Part shown: positions 26,629 to 36,359 of the stretch, piece by piece
How the letters are laid out: every line of letters starts with the position of its first letter
Position numbering within the stretch: position 1 is the stretch's first letter
NCBI GenBank assembly: GCA_003599865.1
Contig: QZKS01000016.1
Span: forward strand, 1 to 63,060
Direction of reading: 5' to 3'
Source: Desulfobacteraceae bacterium
GTDB taxonomy: Bacteria > Desulfobacterota > Desulfobacteria > Desulfobacterales > SURF-7
DNA length: 63,060 bases
Made by a program: the position numbers and the translations under genes
The notes under the pieces: model-generated
What the model was told of the DNA's origin: nothing
The model's database searches: none
What the model saw: the letters and a program-made list of their open reading frames with translations, nothing else

Positions 26629-28821
26629 ATGGACTATTTATCAAAACGAAGGCTCAGATTTATCATCCCGGTGATCATGATGATCTCAACCCTCTCCCTG
26701 ATTGCAGACTACTTTGAAATTTTTGAAGTCATAGAGCGGAAAACCATTGATATTCGAATGAGAATCTGTCGATCGGAAAAAATCGCCCCGTCGGAGATCG
26801 TGTTGATCCTGATCGATGAATCCTCCCTGAGCGCGCTCAATGCCATCACGGGAAGATGGCCATGGCCGCGGGATATCCATGCGGATATCATCGATTTCCT
26901 ATCTTTTTGCGGTGCACGATCCATATTGATGGATATCATGTTCACGGAAAATGAACTCAGCCATGACCGGCCCGGCATGGAAACCGGCTCTCACGACATG
27001 AGACTGGTTGAATCCACAAGGGCTGCCGGAAATATCGTACACGGTTTTCAGGTTATCCGGGACAAAGCGGATGAGTACAACCGGAATCTGATCAACCGCC
27101 GATTGCCGGATGATTTTATTCAAAAATTTTCCATCCAGGCGGATGGGACTTTTCCGGAAAACGGAAACAATAATGTTTATCTTCCATTTACCGAACTCCG
27201 GGAGGCGTCCAACGGTCTGGGTGTGGTTTCCTTTTCCCCGGATCGGGACGGTGTTTACCGAAGTGAAAAACTGATATTCAACTATCAGGGGCATTTTTTT
27301 CCGGCTTTGTCATTCGTGCCTCTCGTGCAGAATGAGCGGATACAACAGATTGTCATCCGAAACAAATCCCTCCTTATGGAGTATCCGGACCATGCCCTCC
27401 GGATTCCGCTGACAAGTGACGGCGAATATTTCATCAACATGTATGGAAAGTTCCAGACATACTCCATCAGCGGCGTGCTGCTGAGCATGTACAAGATCCA
27501 AAAAGGTGAAATGGAAGGCCTGCCGGTGGAGCCTCATGAATTCAAGGATAAAATTGTTTTCATCGGTGCCAGTGCCGCAGGCGTGGAGGATTTGAAAAAT
27601 ACACCCATGGGTTCGGCCATACCGGGAGTGTTTCTCCATGCTTCCATTTTCGGGAATATCCGGACCGGCGATTTTCTGGTCTTCAAGGGATTGATATTCA
27701 ATTTTATCGTTCTTTTCCTGATGCTCATGGCCGCGGCTGGCTCCATATGCTTTTTGCGAAAAACAATTTTTCAAACCACTCTGTCCATTGCTTTTCTGGC
27801 CGGATATATGGCGCTGTCCCTGATGCTATTCCAGGCAAATATTGTCGTAAATGTCATCATTCCCGTCATTTCGGTTGCCATCATCTATTTCTCCTCCTTT
27901 GCCTTTATCGGGATCGCAGAAGGAAAGGAAAAACGGAAAGTCAAAAACATACTGGGGCAGTATGTCTCTCCGGCCATGCTGTCCGCCGTTTTAGAAAAAA
28001 GTCATGAAGAGTATCTGAAAGCGGAAGTCGGCACCCGGGAAACACTGACCATCTTCTTTTCGGACATCAGAGGGTTTACCTCCATCACCGAACAATATGA
28101 AGTGGAGAAGGTTGTCGAGCTTCTCAACACCTACCTGTCGTTGATGGTGAACATCATTTTTGTCCATCAGGGCACGCTGGATAAATTTATCGGGGATGCC
28201 ATCGTCGCTTTCTGGGGTGCGCCTGTCCGTCTGGACGACCATCACTACAAAGCGGTTACGGCGGCGATTCAGATGAAAAAAAGCCTGAAATCGTTTAATC
28301 AGGACAATCGTAAAAACAATCTGCCCCCGTTTCATATCGGTATCGGGATTCATACCGGAGAAGTCATCCTCGGGAATATCGGGTCCAGCAAAAAACTGGA
28401 CTATACCATCATCGGGGACAGCGTCAATCTGACATCCCGTCTGGAAGGGCTGACCAAAACCTACCAGTGCGAAGTCATTATTTCCCATGAAACCTACATC
28501 CACGTGAAAGACAGCATCTGCTGCCGGATGCTGGACAATGTCATGGTCAAGGGAAAGAAAAAGCCGATCGTCATTTATGAGGTCATTGACGAAAAACAGT
28601 TTGTGAATGAAGAGGCCCTGGAAGTCATCCGGCTCACCGAGACCGCGTTTCAAGACTACTGCCGGGGAAGATTTGAAAGTTCGATTGCGCTGTACCGCAA
28701 GATCCTGGCTATACGGCCGGATGACTATTTGAGCCGGATGTTTCTGGAACGATGCAGCCAATACCTCCGGAATCCACCTCCCCCCGACTGGAACGGAGCG
28801 TATGTCATGACAACAAAATAA
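26629..28821 (+). CDS. CHASE2-domain adenylate cyclase
   Basis: The 730-residue membrane protein has an N-terminal helix (about 12-26), a periplasmic CHASE2 sensor (about 40-330), three or four helices (about 345-420) and a class III cyclase domain (about 465-640). The cyclase keeps the metal aspartates D479 (FSDIRGFT) and D523 (KFIGD), the adenine-selecting K519 and D591 (LDYTIIGDSVN), so ATP rather than GTP is the likely substrate. The C-terminal tail has TPR-like helices. It is followed 20 bases later by SH3, M48 and OmpP1 genes. Envelope stress sensing is inferred from CHASE2 and from these neighbours. Confidence 0.9.
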   Translation: MDYLSKRRLRFIIPVIMMISTLSLIADYFEIFEVIERKTIDIRMRICRSEKIAPSEIVLILIDESSLSALNAITGRWPWPRDIHADIIDFLSFCGARSILMDIMFTENELSHDRPGMETGSHDMRLVESTRAAGNIVHGFQVIRDKADEYNRNLINRRLPDDFIQKFSIQADGTFPENGNNNVYLPFTELREASNGLGVVSFSPDRDGVYRSEKLIFNYQGHFFPALSFVPLVQNERIQQIVIRNKSLLMEYPDHALRIPLTSDGEYFINMYGKFQTYSISGVLLSMYKIQKGEMEGLPVEPHEFKDKIVFIGASAAGVEDLKNTPMGSAIPGVFLHASIFGNIRTGDFLVFKGLIFNFIVLFLMLMAAAGSICFLRKTIFQTTLSIAFLAGYMALSLMLFQANIVVNVIIPVISVAIIYFSSFAFIGIAEGKEKRKVKNILGQYVSPAMLSAVLEKSHEEYLKAEVGTRETLTIFFSDIRGFTSITEQYEVEKVVELLNTYLSLMVNIIFVHQGTLDKFIGDAIVAFWGAPVRLDDHHYKAVTAAIQMKKSLKSFNQDNRKNNLPPFHIGIGIHTGEVILGNIGSSKKLDYTIIGDSVNLTSRLEGLTKTYQCEVIISHETYIHVKDSICCRMLDNVMVKGKKKPIVIYEVIDEKQFVNEEALEVIRLTETAFQDYCRGRFESSIALYRKILAIRPDDYLSRMFLERCSQYLRNPPPPDWNGAYVMTTK

Positions 28822-28841
28822 AAAAAACAAGGAGGCCGCCA

Positions 28842-29378
28842 TTGTCCACCCCCCATCGAAAAACCGCCATGACAAAGTATGGCATGATTGTTCTTTTGAT
28901 CCTTTCGGGGTTTCTGATATTCCGCCCCCTGCTTTCTGCCGGGCAGAATACCGTCATGTACATCCACAGTGTCAAAGCGCCTGTATATGCCGATTCGAAC
29001 AATCAATCGGAAAAAATCATGGAACTGAAAACAGGGGAAAAAATTCATGTCCTGGAAGAAAAAGGATTCTGGTACCTGATCGCCCATGGTGAAAAAACCG
29101 GCTGGATTTTTAAACTCATGGTTCGGGACAAGCCGCCGGCGGATTTCCGGGAGATTAATGTCAATCAAATGGCGGAACTGGAATCCAAGGCCAGGAAAAG
29201 ACCGTCGGCTTATACAACCACGGCATCGGCCCGGGGACTGAAAGCAAAACGGGACCGGTTTGCCGGGCAGTATAAGAATGATTATTACGCATTGGAACAA
29301 CTGGAATCCATGGTCATTCCGGTTGAAGAAGCGGACAAATTTATAGCAGACGGGATGAACAATGAAAAAAAACAATAA
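28842..29378 (+). CDS. Exported SH3-domain protein
   Basis: The 178-residue protein has an N-terminal signal or anchor (about 12-30, ILLILSGFLIF-like) and a bacterial SH3 domain (about 40-95, VKAPVYADSNNQSEKI, ending GWIFKLMV). The start is a TTG at 28842, chosen because a perfect GGAGG lies 6 bases upstream; the next ATG, at 28869, has no ribosome site. SH3b domains bind peptidoglycan or peptide ligands in the periplasm. It overlaps the M48 gene by 17 bases, which ties their translation. The role in the unit is unknown. Confidence 0.78.
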   Translation: MSTPHRKTAMTKYGMIVLLILSGFLIFRPLLSAGQNTVMYIHSVKAPVYADSNNQSEKIMELKTGEKIHVLEEKGFWYLIAHGEKTGWIFKLMVRDKPPADFREINVNQMAELESKARKRPSAYTTTASARGLKAKRDRFAGQYKNDYYALEQLESMVIPVEEADKFIADGMNNEKKQ

Positions 29379-30192
29379 TATCGTATGGGTTGTTTTGGGA
29401 TTCAGTCTTTTATGGGTCACATCGGTTGATGCGGGTGACGCGCGCAGACGGATCTCCTCCCTGGCAGAAGATTATGCCAATCTCAGCGATGTGGAAGCGG
29501 AAATCCGATTCGGCAGAGATCTTTCCGCCAGGATACTCGGCAACTATCCGCTGCTGAAGGATGAGAAAAAGAGCCGGTATGTCGGCCTGATCGGAACCGG
29601 TCTATCCCAGCATGCAGGCCGCCCGGAGCTGACATTCCATTTTGGAATCCTGGAAACAGCGGAGATCAATGCATTTGCAACACCCGGCGGATATGTCTTC
29701 ATCACCACCGGAGCATTGGAGCTGATGGAAAATGAAGCCCAGCTTGCGGCAGTACTGGGTCATGAAATGGCTCATGTGGTCAAACGGCATGTGGTCAAAA
29801 AGCTGAACATCAAGGGAGAACAGGGTACGGCTACCGGCGGATTGGCCGGCATGATCGGAGGAGCCACCGGTAGTTTCCGGGAAGCGTTTGAACAATCCAT
29901 GAAGGAGGCCGAAGAGATCCTGTTTCATAAGGGTTATGAAATCGAAGAGGAAATCGAAGCCGATCAGTTCGGGATACTGCTGGCATCTGCGGCCGGATAT
30001 TCGCCGGAAGCACTTCGGGATTTCCTGATCAAATGCAAACGCTTTGAATCCGGCAAGCCCCAAACGGATTCGGAGCATCCTCCTCATGAGGTCCGGATAC
30101 AAAAAATGAATGAGACATTACAGGCAGAGGGCTTGCTCAATGGAAACAATGCCAAGATAAGGAACCGGTTCAATGACTATCTACAAAAATAA
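29362..30192 (+). CDS. M48-family metallopeptidase (exported)
   Basis: The 276-residue protein has a signal peptide (about 1-25, ending SVDAG) and a zinc-protease core with HEMAH (H134, E135, H138) and the third ligand E199 in EADQFG. It resembles BepA/LoiP-type periplasmic M48 proteases, which clean up misassembled outer-membrane proteins. No TPR tail like BepA is present; the C-terminus is a short polar segment. It overlaps the SH3 gene upstream and the OmpP1 gene downstream by about 20 bases each, so all three are translated together. Assisting the barrel protein is a reasonable but untested inference. Confidence 0.88.
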   Translation: MKKNNNIVWVVLGFSLLWVTSVDAGDARRRISSLAEDYANLSDVEAEIRFGRDLSARILGNYPLLKDEKKSRYVGLIGTGLSQHAGRPELTFHFGILETAEINAFATPGGYVFITTGALELMENEAQLAAVLGHEMAHVVKRHVVKKLNIKGEQGTATGGLAGMIGGATGSFREAFEQSMKEAEEILFHKGYEIEEEIEADQFGILLASAAGYSPEALRDFLIKCKRFESGKPQTDSEHPPHEVRIQKMNETLQAEGLLNGNNAKIRNRFNDYLQK

Positions 30193-31462
30193 AATCCACA
30201 CACTGGCGATCGCCGTTTTTTTCATTTTCCTGTCAGATGCAGATGCAGATGAATATCATTATGTCAACATGCTGGCCGGAAACCGGGCCATCGGACTGGG
30301 AGGCGCGTACACGGCCATTTCCGATGATCCTGCCGGGTGTTACTACAATCCTGCCGGCATCACGTTTGCGCCCAACAATGGACTGTCCGGCAGTGTCAAT
30401 GCGTTCTATCAGTCTTTAAAAGTCTATAAATCGGCCATGCTGCAGCAGGATGGCCATTTGCTGGACTGGGAGCAGGAGTCGTTCAGCATCCTCCCCAATT
30501 TTTTCGGGGTTGTTCGAAAACTGGGAAACGGGACCCTCGGCTTTTCCTATGTGGTTCCGGATGCCATCCAGAGACGGCAGAAGCAGACCTTCAGCAATAT
30601 CGAATCCAATCTGCGGGACAATGATATCGAAACCTTTACCATCAATATCAATGACAGCGACCGGACCTATCTTTTCGGCCCTTCCTATGCCTACCGGATC
30701 TCAAGCTCCCTGTCCGTCGGCGGATCTCTCTATGCCTATTACCGGGATAAGGAATTGATCCGAAACCAGATCCTGTTGTTTGAACAGGGCCAGCACTATC
30801 TGTTCAATTACTATGAAACCAGCACGGACTGGGGATTCCGGCCGATCCTCGGTATCATGTGGGAGCCGGTCGAAAAGCTTGCCGTCGGGTTTACCCTTTC
30901 CAAAATCTATATCACTTCCAGCGACAATGAGGCCCAGCGCATCACGAGAGACACCACCTTAAACAATCCGGATGTCGTCGGGTCCGTATCCTATGATTAC
31001 AGCAATACCGATACCATATACTTTGGAAATTCCAGTGACTCGATCAAAGGTGACTTCCCCCTCACACTGTCCCTGGGGCTGGCCTATTTTGTGTCTCCCA
31101 GGCTTCTGTTTTCCGGGGATCTGGTCTATTCCGAAGAAATCGGATCAAAAGGAGAAGTGCTGAATTTTGCCGTTGGAACCGAATATTTTTTTACCGAGCA
31201 ATATGCCGTCCGGTTCGGATTCTATTCGGATTATGCCAACACACCGAATCTTCGTTCCAATTATGTCAACCAGACCGAAAATATCGACATCTATTCGGCA
31301 AGCCTCAGTTTTACCATGTATCAAAGCTCTGCCGGTATCACACTCGGATGCCTGTACGGGTTCGGTAAAGGGGATGCCCAGATCATAGCAAACAACGCCG
31401 CGATTCAGGATGTGGAGATCAGCAATCTGGCGGTATATCTTTCCGCCAGTTACAATTATTAG
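30173..31462 (+). CDS. OmpP1/FadL-like outer-membrane barrel protein
   Basis: The 429-residue protein has a signal peptide (about 1-23, ending SDADAD) and the FadL/OmpP1 opening motif GNRAIGLGGAYTAISDDPA with YYNPAGI, followed by many alternating beta strands and an aromatic C-terminus (SASYNY). FadL-type barrels move hydrophobic molecules across the outer membrane; PorV/PorU-like members also act in secretion. No obvious ligand is known here. It is last in the cyclase-SH3-M48 unit and converges with the CDF gene after 3 bases. Confidence 0.85.
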   Translation: MTIYKNKIHTLAIAVFFIFLSDADADEYHYVNMLAGNRAIGLGGAYTAISDDPAGCYYNPAGITFAPNNGLSGSVNAFYQSLKVYKSAMLQQDGHLLDWEQESFSILPNFFGVVRKLGNGTLGFSYVVPDAIQRRQKQTFSNIESNLRDNDIETFTININDSDRTYLFGPSYAYRISSSLSVGGSLYAYYRDKELIRNQILLFEQGQHYLFNYYETSTDWGFRPILGIMWEPVEKLAVGFTLSKIYITSSDNEAQRITRDTTLNNPDVVGSVSYDYSNTDTIYFGNSSDSIKGDFPLTLSLGLAYFVSPRLLFSGDLVYSEEIGSKGEVLNFAVGTEYFFTEQYAVRFGFYSDYANTPNLRSNYVNQTENIDIYSASLSFTMYQSSAGITLGCLYGFGKGDAQIIANNAAIQDVEISNLAVYLSASYNY

Positions 31463-31465
31463 AAA

Positions 31466-32374
31466 TCATTCTTCAGGATCCACATGAACGATAATGCGAT
31501 CCACATTCGTGACATCCTCCTTGATGCAGTGCTCCACCTTTTTCGCAATGGCATGACCTTTCAGGACCGACAGCATTCCATCGATGACAATATGGATTTC
31601 CACCTGATAGCGTCCGCCGGTACTGCGAACACGCAAATCATGGGTAGTCTTTACCTGGTCAACCGACAAGGCACAGGTTTCGATTTTTTGTATCACTTCC
31701 CTGGATGGTGCGGCATCCGTCAGTTCTGAAAAACTTTCTGCGATAATTTCAAGACCGACCTTCACAATAAAAAAGGAAACAAGCAAAGCGGAAAACGCGT
31801 CCAGAAGATGCCAGGAGGGATGGATCATGGTTCCTCCCACACCCAGAAAAACCGCAACGGAGGAAAGAGCGTCGGAACGATGATGCCAGGCATTGGCCAC
31901 CACCAGTTGGCTGTTGATCGTTCGGCCCACATGGACCGTATAGCGGTACAGGATCTCTTTGAAAACGATCGACAGCCCGGCTCCGATCAGGGCAAGCCCG
32001 GTGGGATGATTTTCCCGGTGATGATAGATATCCATCGACGCCTGCAGGCCGATATATACCGCCGTGGCAATCAATGCAGCACCGACGGCAACCGAGGCGA
32101 TCGTTTCCACGCGGGCGTGGCCGAAATGGTGTTTGTCATCCGGTGGTTTGCGTCCGATCCACAGTCCGAACAGCACAATCACATCCGTTACAAGGTCGGA
32201 AACGGAATGTACGGCATCCGCGATCAGGGCGCTGCTTTGTCCCAGGAACCCGGTAATGAATTTCAGGGCGATCATTACAATGTTGACCAGGGCCCCGACA
32301 ATGGTCACCGATTTACCTCTGGCGGCTTCTCCTGCCATATCTTTTTCCACCATGCCGCTCACTATTTTATCCAT
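31466..32374 (-). CDS. Cation diffusion facilitator metal exporter
   Basis: The 302-residue protein has six membrane helices (about 20-215) and a C-terminal cytosolic domain. The site A residues follow the Zn-type pattern HSVSD in helix 2 and HHRSD in helix 5 (His-x3-Asp in both), which favours Zn, Co, Cd or Fe over Mn. It should exchange metal for protons at the inner membrane. A longer frame starting at 32461 would overlap the DUF4405 gene by 100 bases; the ATG at 32374 overlaps it by 13. It forms a pair with that haem-like membrane gene. Confidence 0.88.
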   Translation of the reverse strand: MDKIVSGMVEKDMAGEAARGKSVTIVGALVNIVMIALKFITGFLGQSSALIADAVHSVSDLVTDVIVLFGLWIGRKPPDDKHHFGHARVETIASVAVGAALIATAVYIGLQASMDIYHHRENHPTGLALIGAGLSIVFKEILYRYTVHVGRTINSQLVVANAWHHRSDALSSVAVFLGVGGTMIHPSWHLLDAFSALLVSFFIVKVGLEIIAESFSELTDAAPSREVIQKIETCALSVDQVKTTHDLRVRSTGGRYQVEIHIVIDGMLSVLKGHAIAKKVEHCIKEDVTNVDRIIVHVDPEE

Positions 32375-32631
32375 CCCTGTTTTTTCAAATTGGCTTTTAT
32401 ATACGGCACATGCAGGAGCAGGTGAACCACGATACAGATGATAAACAACAAGGCGGTCCACTCATGGACATCACGCACAAAATGGCGTGTGGAAATCCAG
32501 AAACCGCTGCTCAAAGAGCTGCCCCTTGGAATCACCCACCAGTTCAGCAAACCGGTCAACCCCAGAATGACAAAAAGAATACATGAAATCACATTCACAG
32601 CCCAGCGCATGTTTGAGCGATCGTTCCCCAT
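32362..32631 (-). CDS. Small DUF4405-like membrane protein, likely haem-binding
   Basis: The 89-residue protein has three membrane helices with paired histidines (RHFVRDVHEW near residue 50 and HLLLH near residue 73), as in cytochrome b-type DUF4405 proteins. A polar start (MGNDRSN) precedes helix 1. It overlaps the CDF gene by 13 bases and likely shares its transcript. Whether it carries haem, and with which partner it works, is not visible here. Confidence 0.6.
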   Translation of the reverse strand: MGNDRSNMRWAVNVISCILFVILGLTGLLNWWVIPRGSSLSSGFWISTRHFVRDVHEWTALLFIICIVVHLLLHVPYIKANLKKQGWIK

Positions 32632-32882
32632 TTGTTGCCTCCTGATAAAAAAATACTTGTGTCGGAGTTTTATGATTTGCAGATTCTTACCCGATATACA
32701 ATATTTTTTTTAACAGGGTTTTGAATATTCATAAGGGCCGACAACCCCCATTACACCTCTCGTCGCATGCACCGGATCATCGAATGGAATCAACTTCATC
32801 AACATACTGTCGATATTCATTTTTTATCATTTTTTCATGAATGACCCTCCGGCTGCATCCGCCACAGAGGATGACTCTTTCT

Positions 32883-33266
32883 TCATGATCTTGCCTCAAC
32901 CCTATCAATGATCTTATGGAGCATAGCCGACAAGATTTGCGGGTCATCCTCCCGGTAAAATATATAACGTGGATATAAAAGGCGCTCCAGATGATCTTTC
33001 CCGCAGTCGTCATCATTCGGCAGGACCAGAAGCAACACTGCATCAGCAATATATTTTCGGACCTCAACAATATGATGCAACAAAGAGGCCTCCGTGGCAG
33101 AGAAAATAATTACCGGTTTTGGCTCGGTATTTACCCTGACGGCCTCTTTGAATTCCTCAATGCGTTTGCAATTACATATTTTTATCAAACGCGAACGAGC
33201 ATCGTCCAAATGGAGATTTTTTTTCAAATAATCGTCGCTGGATTGACTATAGAGAATGATTTTCAT
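32883..33266 (-). CDS. Small receiver-like protein beside CheW
   Basis: The 127-residue cytosolic protein has the alternating beta-alpha pattern of a receiver fold (KIILYSQSS, PVIIFSATEASLL, VLLLVLPNDDD, YIFYREDDP), but lacks a clear phosphoacceptor Asp followed by the normal Lys. I could not assign a family with certainty; a degenerate receiver or PleD-like adaptor is the best guess. It lies 71 bases downstream of cheW and could be in the same transcript. The 251 bases after it (32632-32882) hold only two doubtful small open frames. Confidence 0.5.
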   Translation of the reverse strand: MKIILYSQSSDDYLKKNLHLDDARSRLIKICNCKRIEEFKEAVRVNTEPKPVIIFSATEASLLHHIVEVRKYIADAVLLLVLPNDDDCGKDHLERLLYPRYIFYREDDPQILSAMLHKIIDRVEARS

Positions 33267-33337
33267 GATTACGCTTCTACGGTAATTTATATTTCATATC
33301 TTCAGATATCGAACAGTTGTTGCCATACAGACTGTTG

Positions 33338-33817
33338 CTAATGATCGAAAAGGGCTTCAGCGTCGATAATAATTTTTACACAATCATCATGCTTTCCCAG
33401 CCCCCGAACAAATTCATTTTTTTCCGATTGCTGTATTCTCGGCGGCGCAACAATTTTCTCCTCCGGGATTTCAAGAACATCTTTTACTTCGTCCACAATC
33501 AGCCCCAGCTGGGAATCACCAACATCGACAACAATGACACAGGTGCGATCATTATATTCTTTTTGTCCCAGACAGAACCGAGCCCGGGCATCCATGATCG
33601 GTATCACCTGTCCTCTCAGATTGAACACGCCTTTGATATATTCCGGCATATCCGGGATGGCGGTAATTTTCTGAATTCCAACAACTTCCTTTACAAAATT
33701 GATCTCCAGACCATATTCTTCACTTCCCAGAAGAAATGTCAAAAAACGATTTTCCTGTATACCTTCATCATCTTCCATGATCTCATCATCAACGGCTTCT
33801 TGATTTTCTCTGTTCAT
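33338..33817 (-). CDS. cheW: CheW chemotaxis coupling protein
   Basis: The 159-residue protein has an acidic start (1-25) and then a full CheW domain, with FLTFLLGSEEYGLEI, IPDMPEYIKGVFNLRGQVIP and QLGLIVDEVKDV, all family landmarks. CheW links chemoreceptors to the CheA kinase. It has a perfect AAGGAGG ribosome site 6 bases upstream of ATG and starts 60 bases after the chemoreceptor stop. No CheA, CheY, CheR or CheB gene lies in the window, so it must work with a kinase encoded elsewhere. Confidence 0.92.
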   Translation of the reverse strand: MNRENQEAVDDEIMEDDEGIQENRFLTFLLGSEEYGLEINFVKEVVGIQKITAIPDMPEYIKGVFNLRGQVIPIMDARARFCLGQKEYNDRTCVIVVDVGDSQLGLIVDEVKDVLEIPEEKIVAPPRIQQSEKNEFVRGLGKHDDCVKIIIDAEALFDH

Positions 33818-33877
33818 AACCAGCCTCCTTTGACGGCCATTTTTTAAACTTCAAGTATTGATCGTCCGCCAAAAAAA

Positions 33878-36040
33878 TTAATACTTGCCGAATTCAGCAT
33901 CATCCAATGCAATGTGATGCACCGGTTGGATTCCTTTGCTCTGGCTTGCAGTATTGCTCTGTCCACCCCAGCCGGTCTTATTTTCTTTGACACGATATTG
34001 CGTTACTGGTTTGGATATATCGGCAGCGAATGATTTCACAATGCTGCTATTGTAAGCGCTATTCAGTTTAAAACGAGATACAAGATTCTGCAGCTGGATA
34101 GCCTGTCCTGAGAGCTCTTCGGCAGCCGCAGCCGTTTCTTCCGCATTGGCGGTATTCGATTGTGTTACCTGGTCCACCTGAGCAAGGGCTTGATTGATCT
34201 GACTAATACCCTGCGCCTGCTCATTGCTGGCCGAGGCAATCTCACCGACCAGATCGGCAACCTTTGTGCCTCCGACCACGATTTCATCCAGCGCTTTTGC
34301 TGTCAAATTGACGATATCCATACCGTTTTCCACATTTTTAACCGCCCCTTCAATCAGTTCTGTGGTTTCCTGCGCTGCTTTTGCACTTCGCCATGCCAGG
34401 TTACGGACTTCTTGCGCAACGACCGCAAAACCCTTACCATGCTTTCCGGCTCTTGCCGCTTCCACAGCAGCGTTCAATGCCAGCAGATTGGTTTGAAAAG
34501 CGATATCGTCAATGGTTTTAATGATCTTGGCAATTTCCTTACTGGATCCGGAAATATCGGACATGGCAGAAATCATGCTCTGCATATGTGTATTCCCCTT
34601 ATCAGCAGTATCACGAGCGGAAATGGCCAATTGATTTGCCTGTGAAGCATTCTCTGCATTGGATCTTGTCTGACTGGCCAACTCCGTTACGGAACTTGTG
34701 ATTTCTTCAAGCGAGGAGGCCTGCTCGGTCGCGCCCTGAGAAAGCGACTGACTGGAGTCCGAGACCTGTGTGGTTCCTGCTGCCACCTGTTGCGATGAGC
34801 TGTTGACATCGCCAAGGACATCATTCAGATTGATGACCATCTTCTGGAGAGCTTTTCCAAGAATGTCTTTTTCCGATGCGATGGTTACATCAGGGGTCAA
34901 GTCACCATCAGCAATTGTTTGTGCCAGATCCGCTTTTTGTTTCAGATTGATGACCATCCTGTCCAGCGATTCGGATAACGACCCCACCTCATCGCGTGAT
35001 TTGTATTCCAAACGCTGAGACAGGTCACCCAGGGCGATTGCATTGGCAACTTCGGCTGCCTTGACGATTGGTCTGGATATGCTGCGTGAAAAGACAAGGA
35101 CAAGAACGATCGCCAATCCCAGGAAGAGCAGCCCTACCAGGATAATACCGTTTCGGATCGCATTCACGGCTTGCATGAACTCAATCTCATCCTGCGTAAC
35201 CGCAAGGCTCCAGTTGGCAACTGGAATGGGCGCAAAGCCGGCAATCTTGGGGACGCCATCGAAGATATAACGTTCAACACCCTGATCACCGGCAAGCATA
35301 TGCTTCACGATGGCTTCCATCTGTCCTTTTGTATCGTCTCTCACGTTCAGCTTAAGAATAAATTCCGGTCTTGGATGCGCTATCACTAATCCCTCTTTAT
35401 TGACCATAAACGGATATCCGGTATTGCCGATCTTGGTCGAGACAATTTTTTCAATCAGGAAATCGATTTTAAGCGAAAACCCTATTACGCCCAAAACCCG
35501 TTTCAATTGGTTGGTTATCGGTGCGGCAACGACAATAACCGGCTCTCCACTGACCTTGGATTTGAGGGCATCACTAATATTGAATTCCCCTTTCATTGCT
35601 GCCTGATAATAGTCCCGATCCGACAAGGCCATACCAAACATCCCGCCTTCCTGGCTGTCGCTGAAGACAAAACCCTTAGCGTCAATAGCGAAAATCGATT
35701 CATAATTATCTCCCAGAGAAATCTTGGCTCTAAGGAGGTAATCATTTACTATTTTATTTAGTTCCTGATCTTCAGAAGCTCCAACGGAGAAAAGGGTATC
35801 CGCGGCCCGGATAAGATTTTGATCCAACGCGATTGTTTTGATAACCTGAATCTCTTCCAGCAAGGCCAGTTCCGTCATTTTTGCAAGGGTTTCAGCGGCC
35901 ATGGATGCCCGTTGTTCTGCCATGGATTGCAAACCGTCGGAAGCCTTGAAGGTAGAATACAGCCCAATAATCAACAGTGGAATGACCACAATTGAAACTC
36001 CACCAAGCATCATCTTTTTTCCAATCCCAAATGTTTTCAT
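33878..36040 (-). CDS. Methyl-accepting chemotaxis protein
   Basis: The 720-residue receptor has an N-terminal helix (about 12-32), a periplasmic dCache sensor (about 35-280), a second helix (about 295-318), HAMP (about 320-375) and a long coiled-coil signalling domain whose tip lies near 540-555 ([16 protein letters not shown]). The tip reads W where Q is common, in the otherwise standard sequence. The tail DDAEFGKY has no CheR-binding NWETF motif but resembles the ends of deltaproteobacterial receptors. It is followed by CheW and has a sigma-54 promoter match upstream. The ligand is unknown; dCache domains often bind amino acids or small acids. Confidence 0.92.
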   Translation of the reverse strand: MKTFGIGKKMMLGGVSIVVIPLLIIGLYSTFKASDGLQSMAEQRASMAAETLAKMTELALLEEIQVIKTIALDQNLIRAADTLFSVGASEDQELNKIVNDYLLRAKISLGDNYESIFAIDAKGFVFSDSQEGGMFGMALSDRDYYQAAMKGEFNISDALKSKVSGEPVIVVAAPITNQLKRVLGVIGFSLKIDFLIEKIVSTKIGNTGYPFMVNKEGLVIAHPRPEFILKLNVRDDTKGQMEAIVKHMLAGDQGVERYIFDGVPKIAGFAPIPVANWSLAVTQDEIEFMQAVNAIRNGIILVGLLFLGLAIVLVLVFSRSISRPIVKAAEVANAIALGDLSQRLEYKSRDEVGSLSESLDRMVINLKQKADLAQTIADGDLTPDVTIASEKDILGKALQKMVINLNDVLGDVNSSSQQVAAGTTQVSDSSQSLSQGATEQASSLEEITSSVTELASQTRSNAENASQANQLAISARDTADKGNTHMQSMISAMSDISGSSKEIAKIIKTIDDIAFQTNLLALNAAVEAARAGKHGKGFAVVAQEVRNLAWRSAKAAQETTELIEGAVKNVENGMDIVNLTAKALDEIVVGGTKVADLVGEIASASNEQAQGISQINQALAQVDQVTQSNTANAEETAAAAEELSGQAIQLQNLVSRFKLNSAYNSSIVKSFAADISKPVTQYRVKENKTGWGGQSNTASQSKGIQPVHHIALDDAEFGKY

Positions 36041-36159
36041 TGCGACGATCTCCTTTTGGTTAATTATGAATATTTCCTTTATAAAACCATGATGAAAATA
36101 CTATCTTTAAATATGCGCAACAGCCGATGGTTGGGCGCTTCAGACAAAATGAAGCATTG

Positions 36160-36175
36160 AGCAAAAGAAATGCCA
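36160..36175 (-). promoter_or_regulatory. Sigma-54 promoter for the chemoreceptor operon
   Basis: On the minus strand TGGCATTTCTTTTGCT has GG and GC at the right -24/-12 distance and the full TTGCT. It faces the chemoreceptor, whose ATG is at 36040, with a leader of about 110 bases. The gap 36041-36359 otherwise shows no gene; AT-rich sequence upstream of the site could bind an activator. The next gene upstream is itself a sigma-54 activator. Confidence 0.65.
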
Positions 36176-36359
36176 CAATCCATCGAATCGCATAACAATT
36201 TGAAAAAAATGAATATAACGTAACAATAATCATGGCGAAGCATTGGATAAGAAGGAACACTCGCCCCATTCTTTTTACAATGAAAATGGAATTTCTATTT
36301 TTTGTGGAAAAAAGGAGGTGCTCTTCAGGCAGAATAAAGGGGGGGATTCGTTGCGCAAA

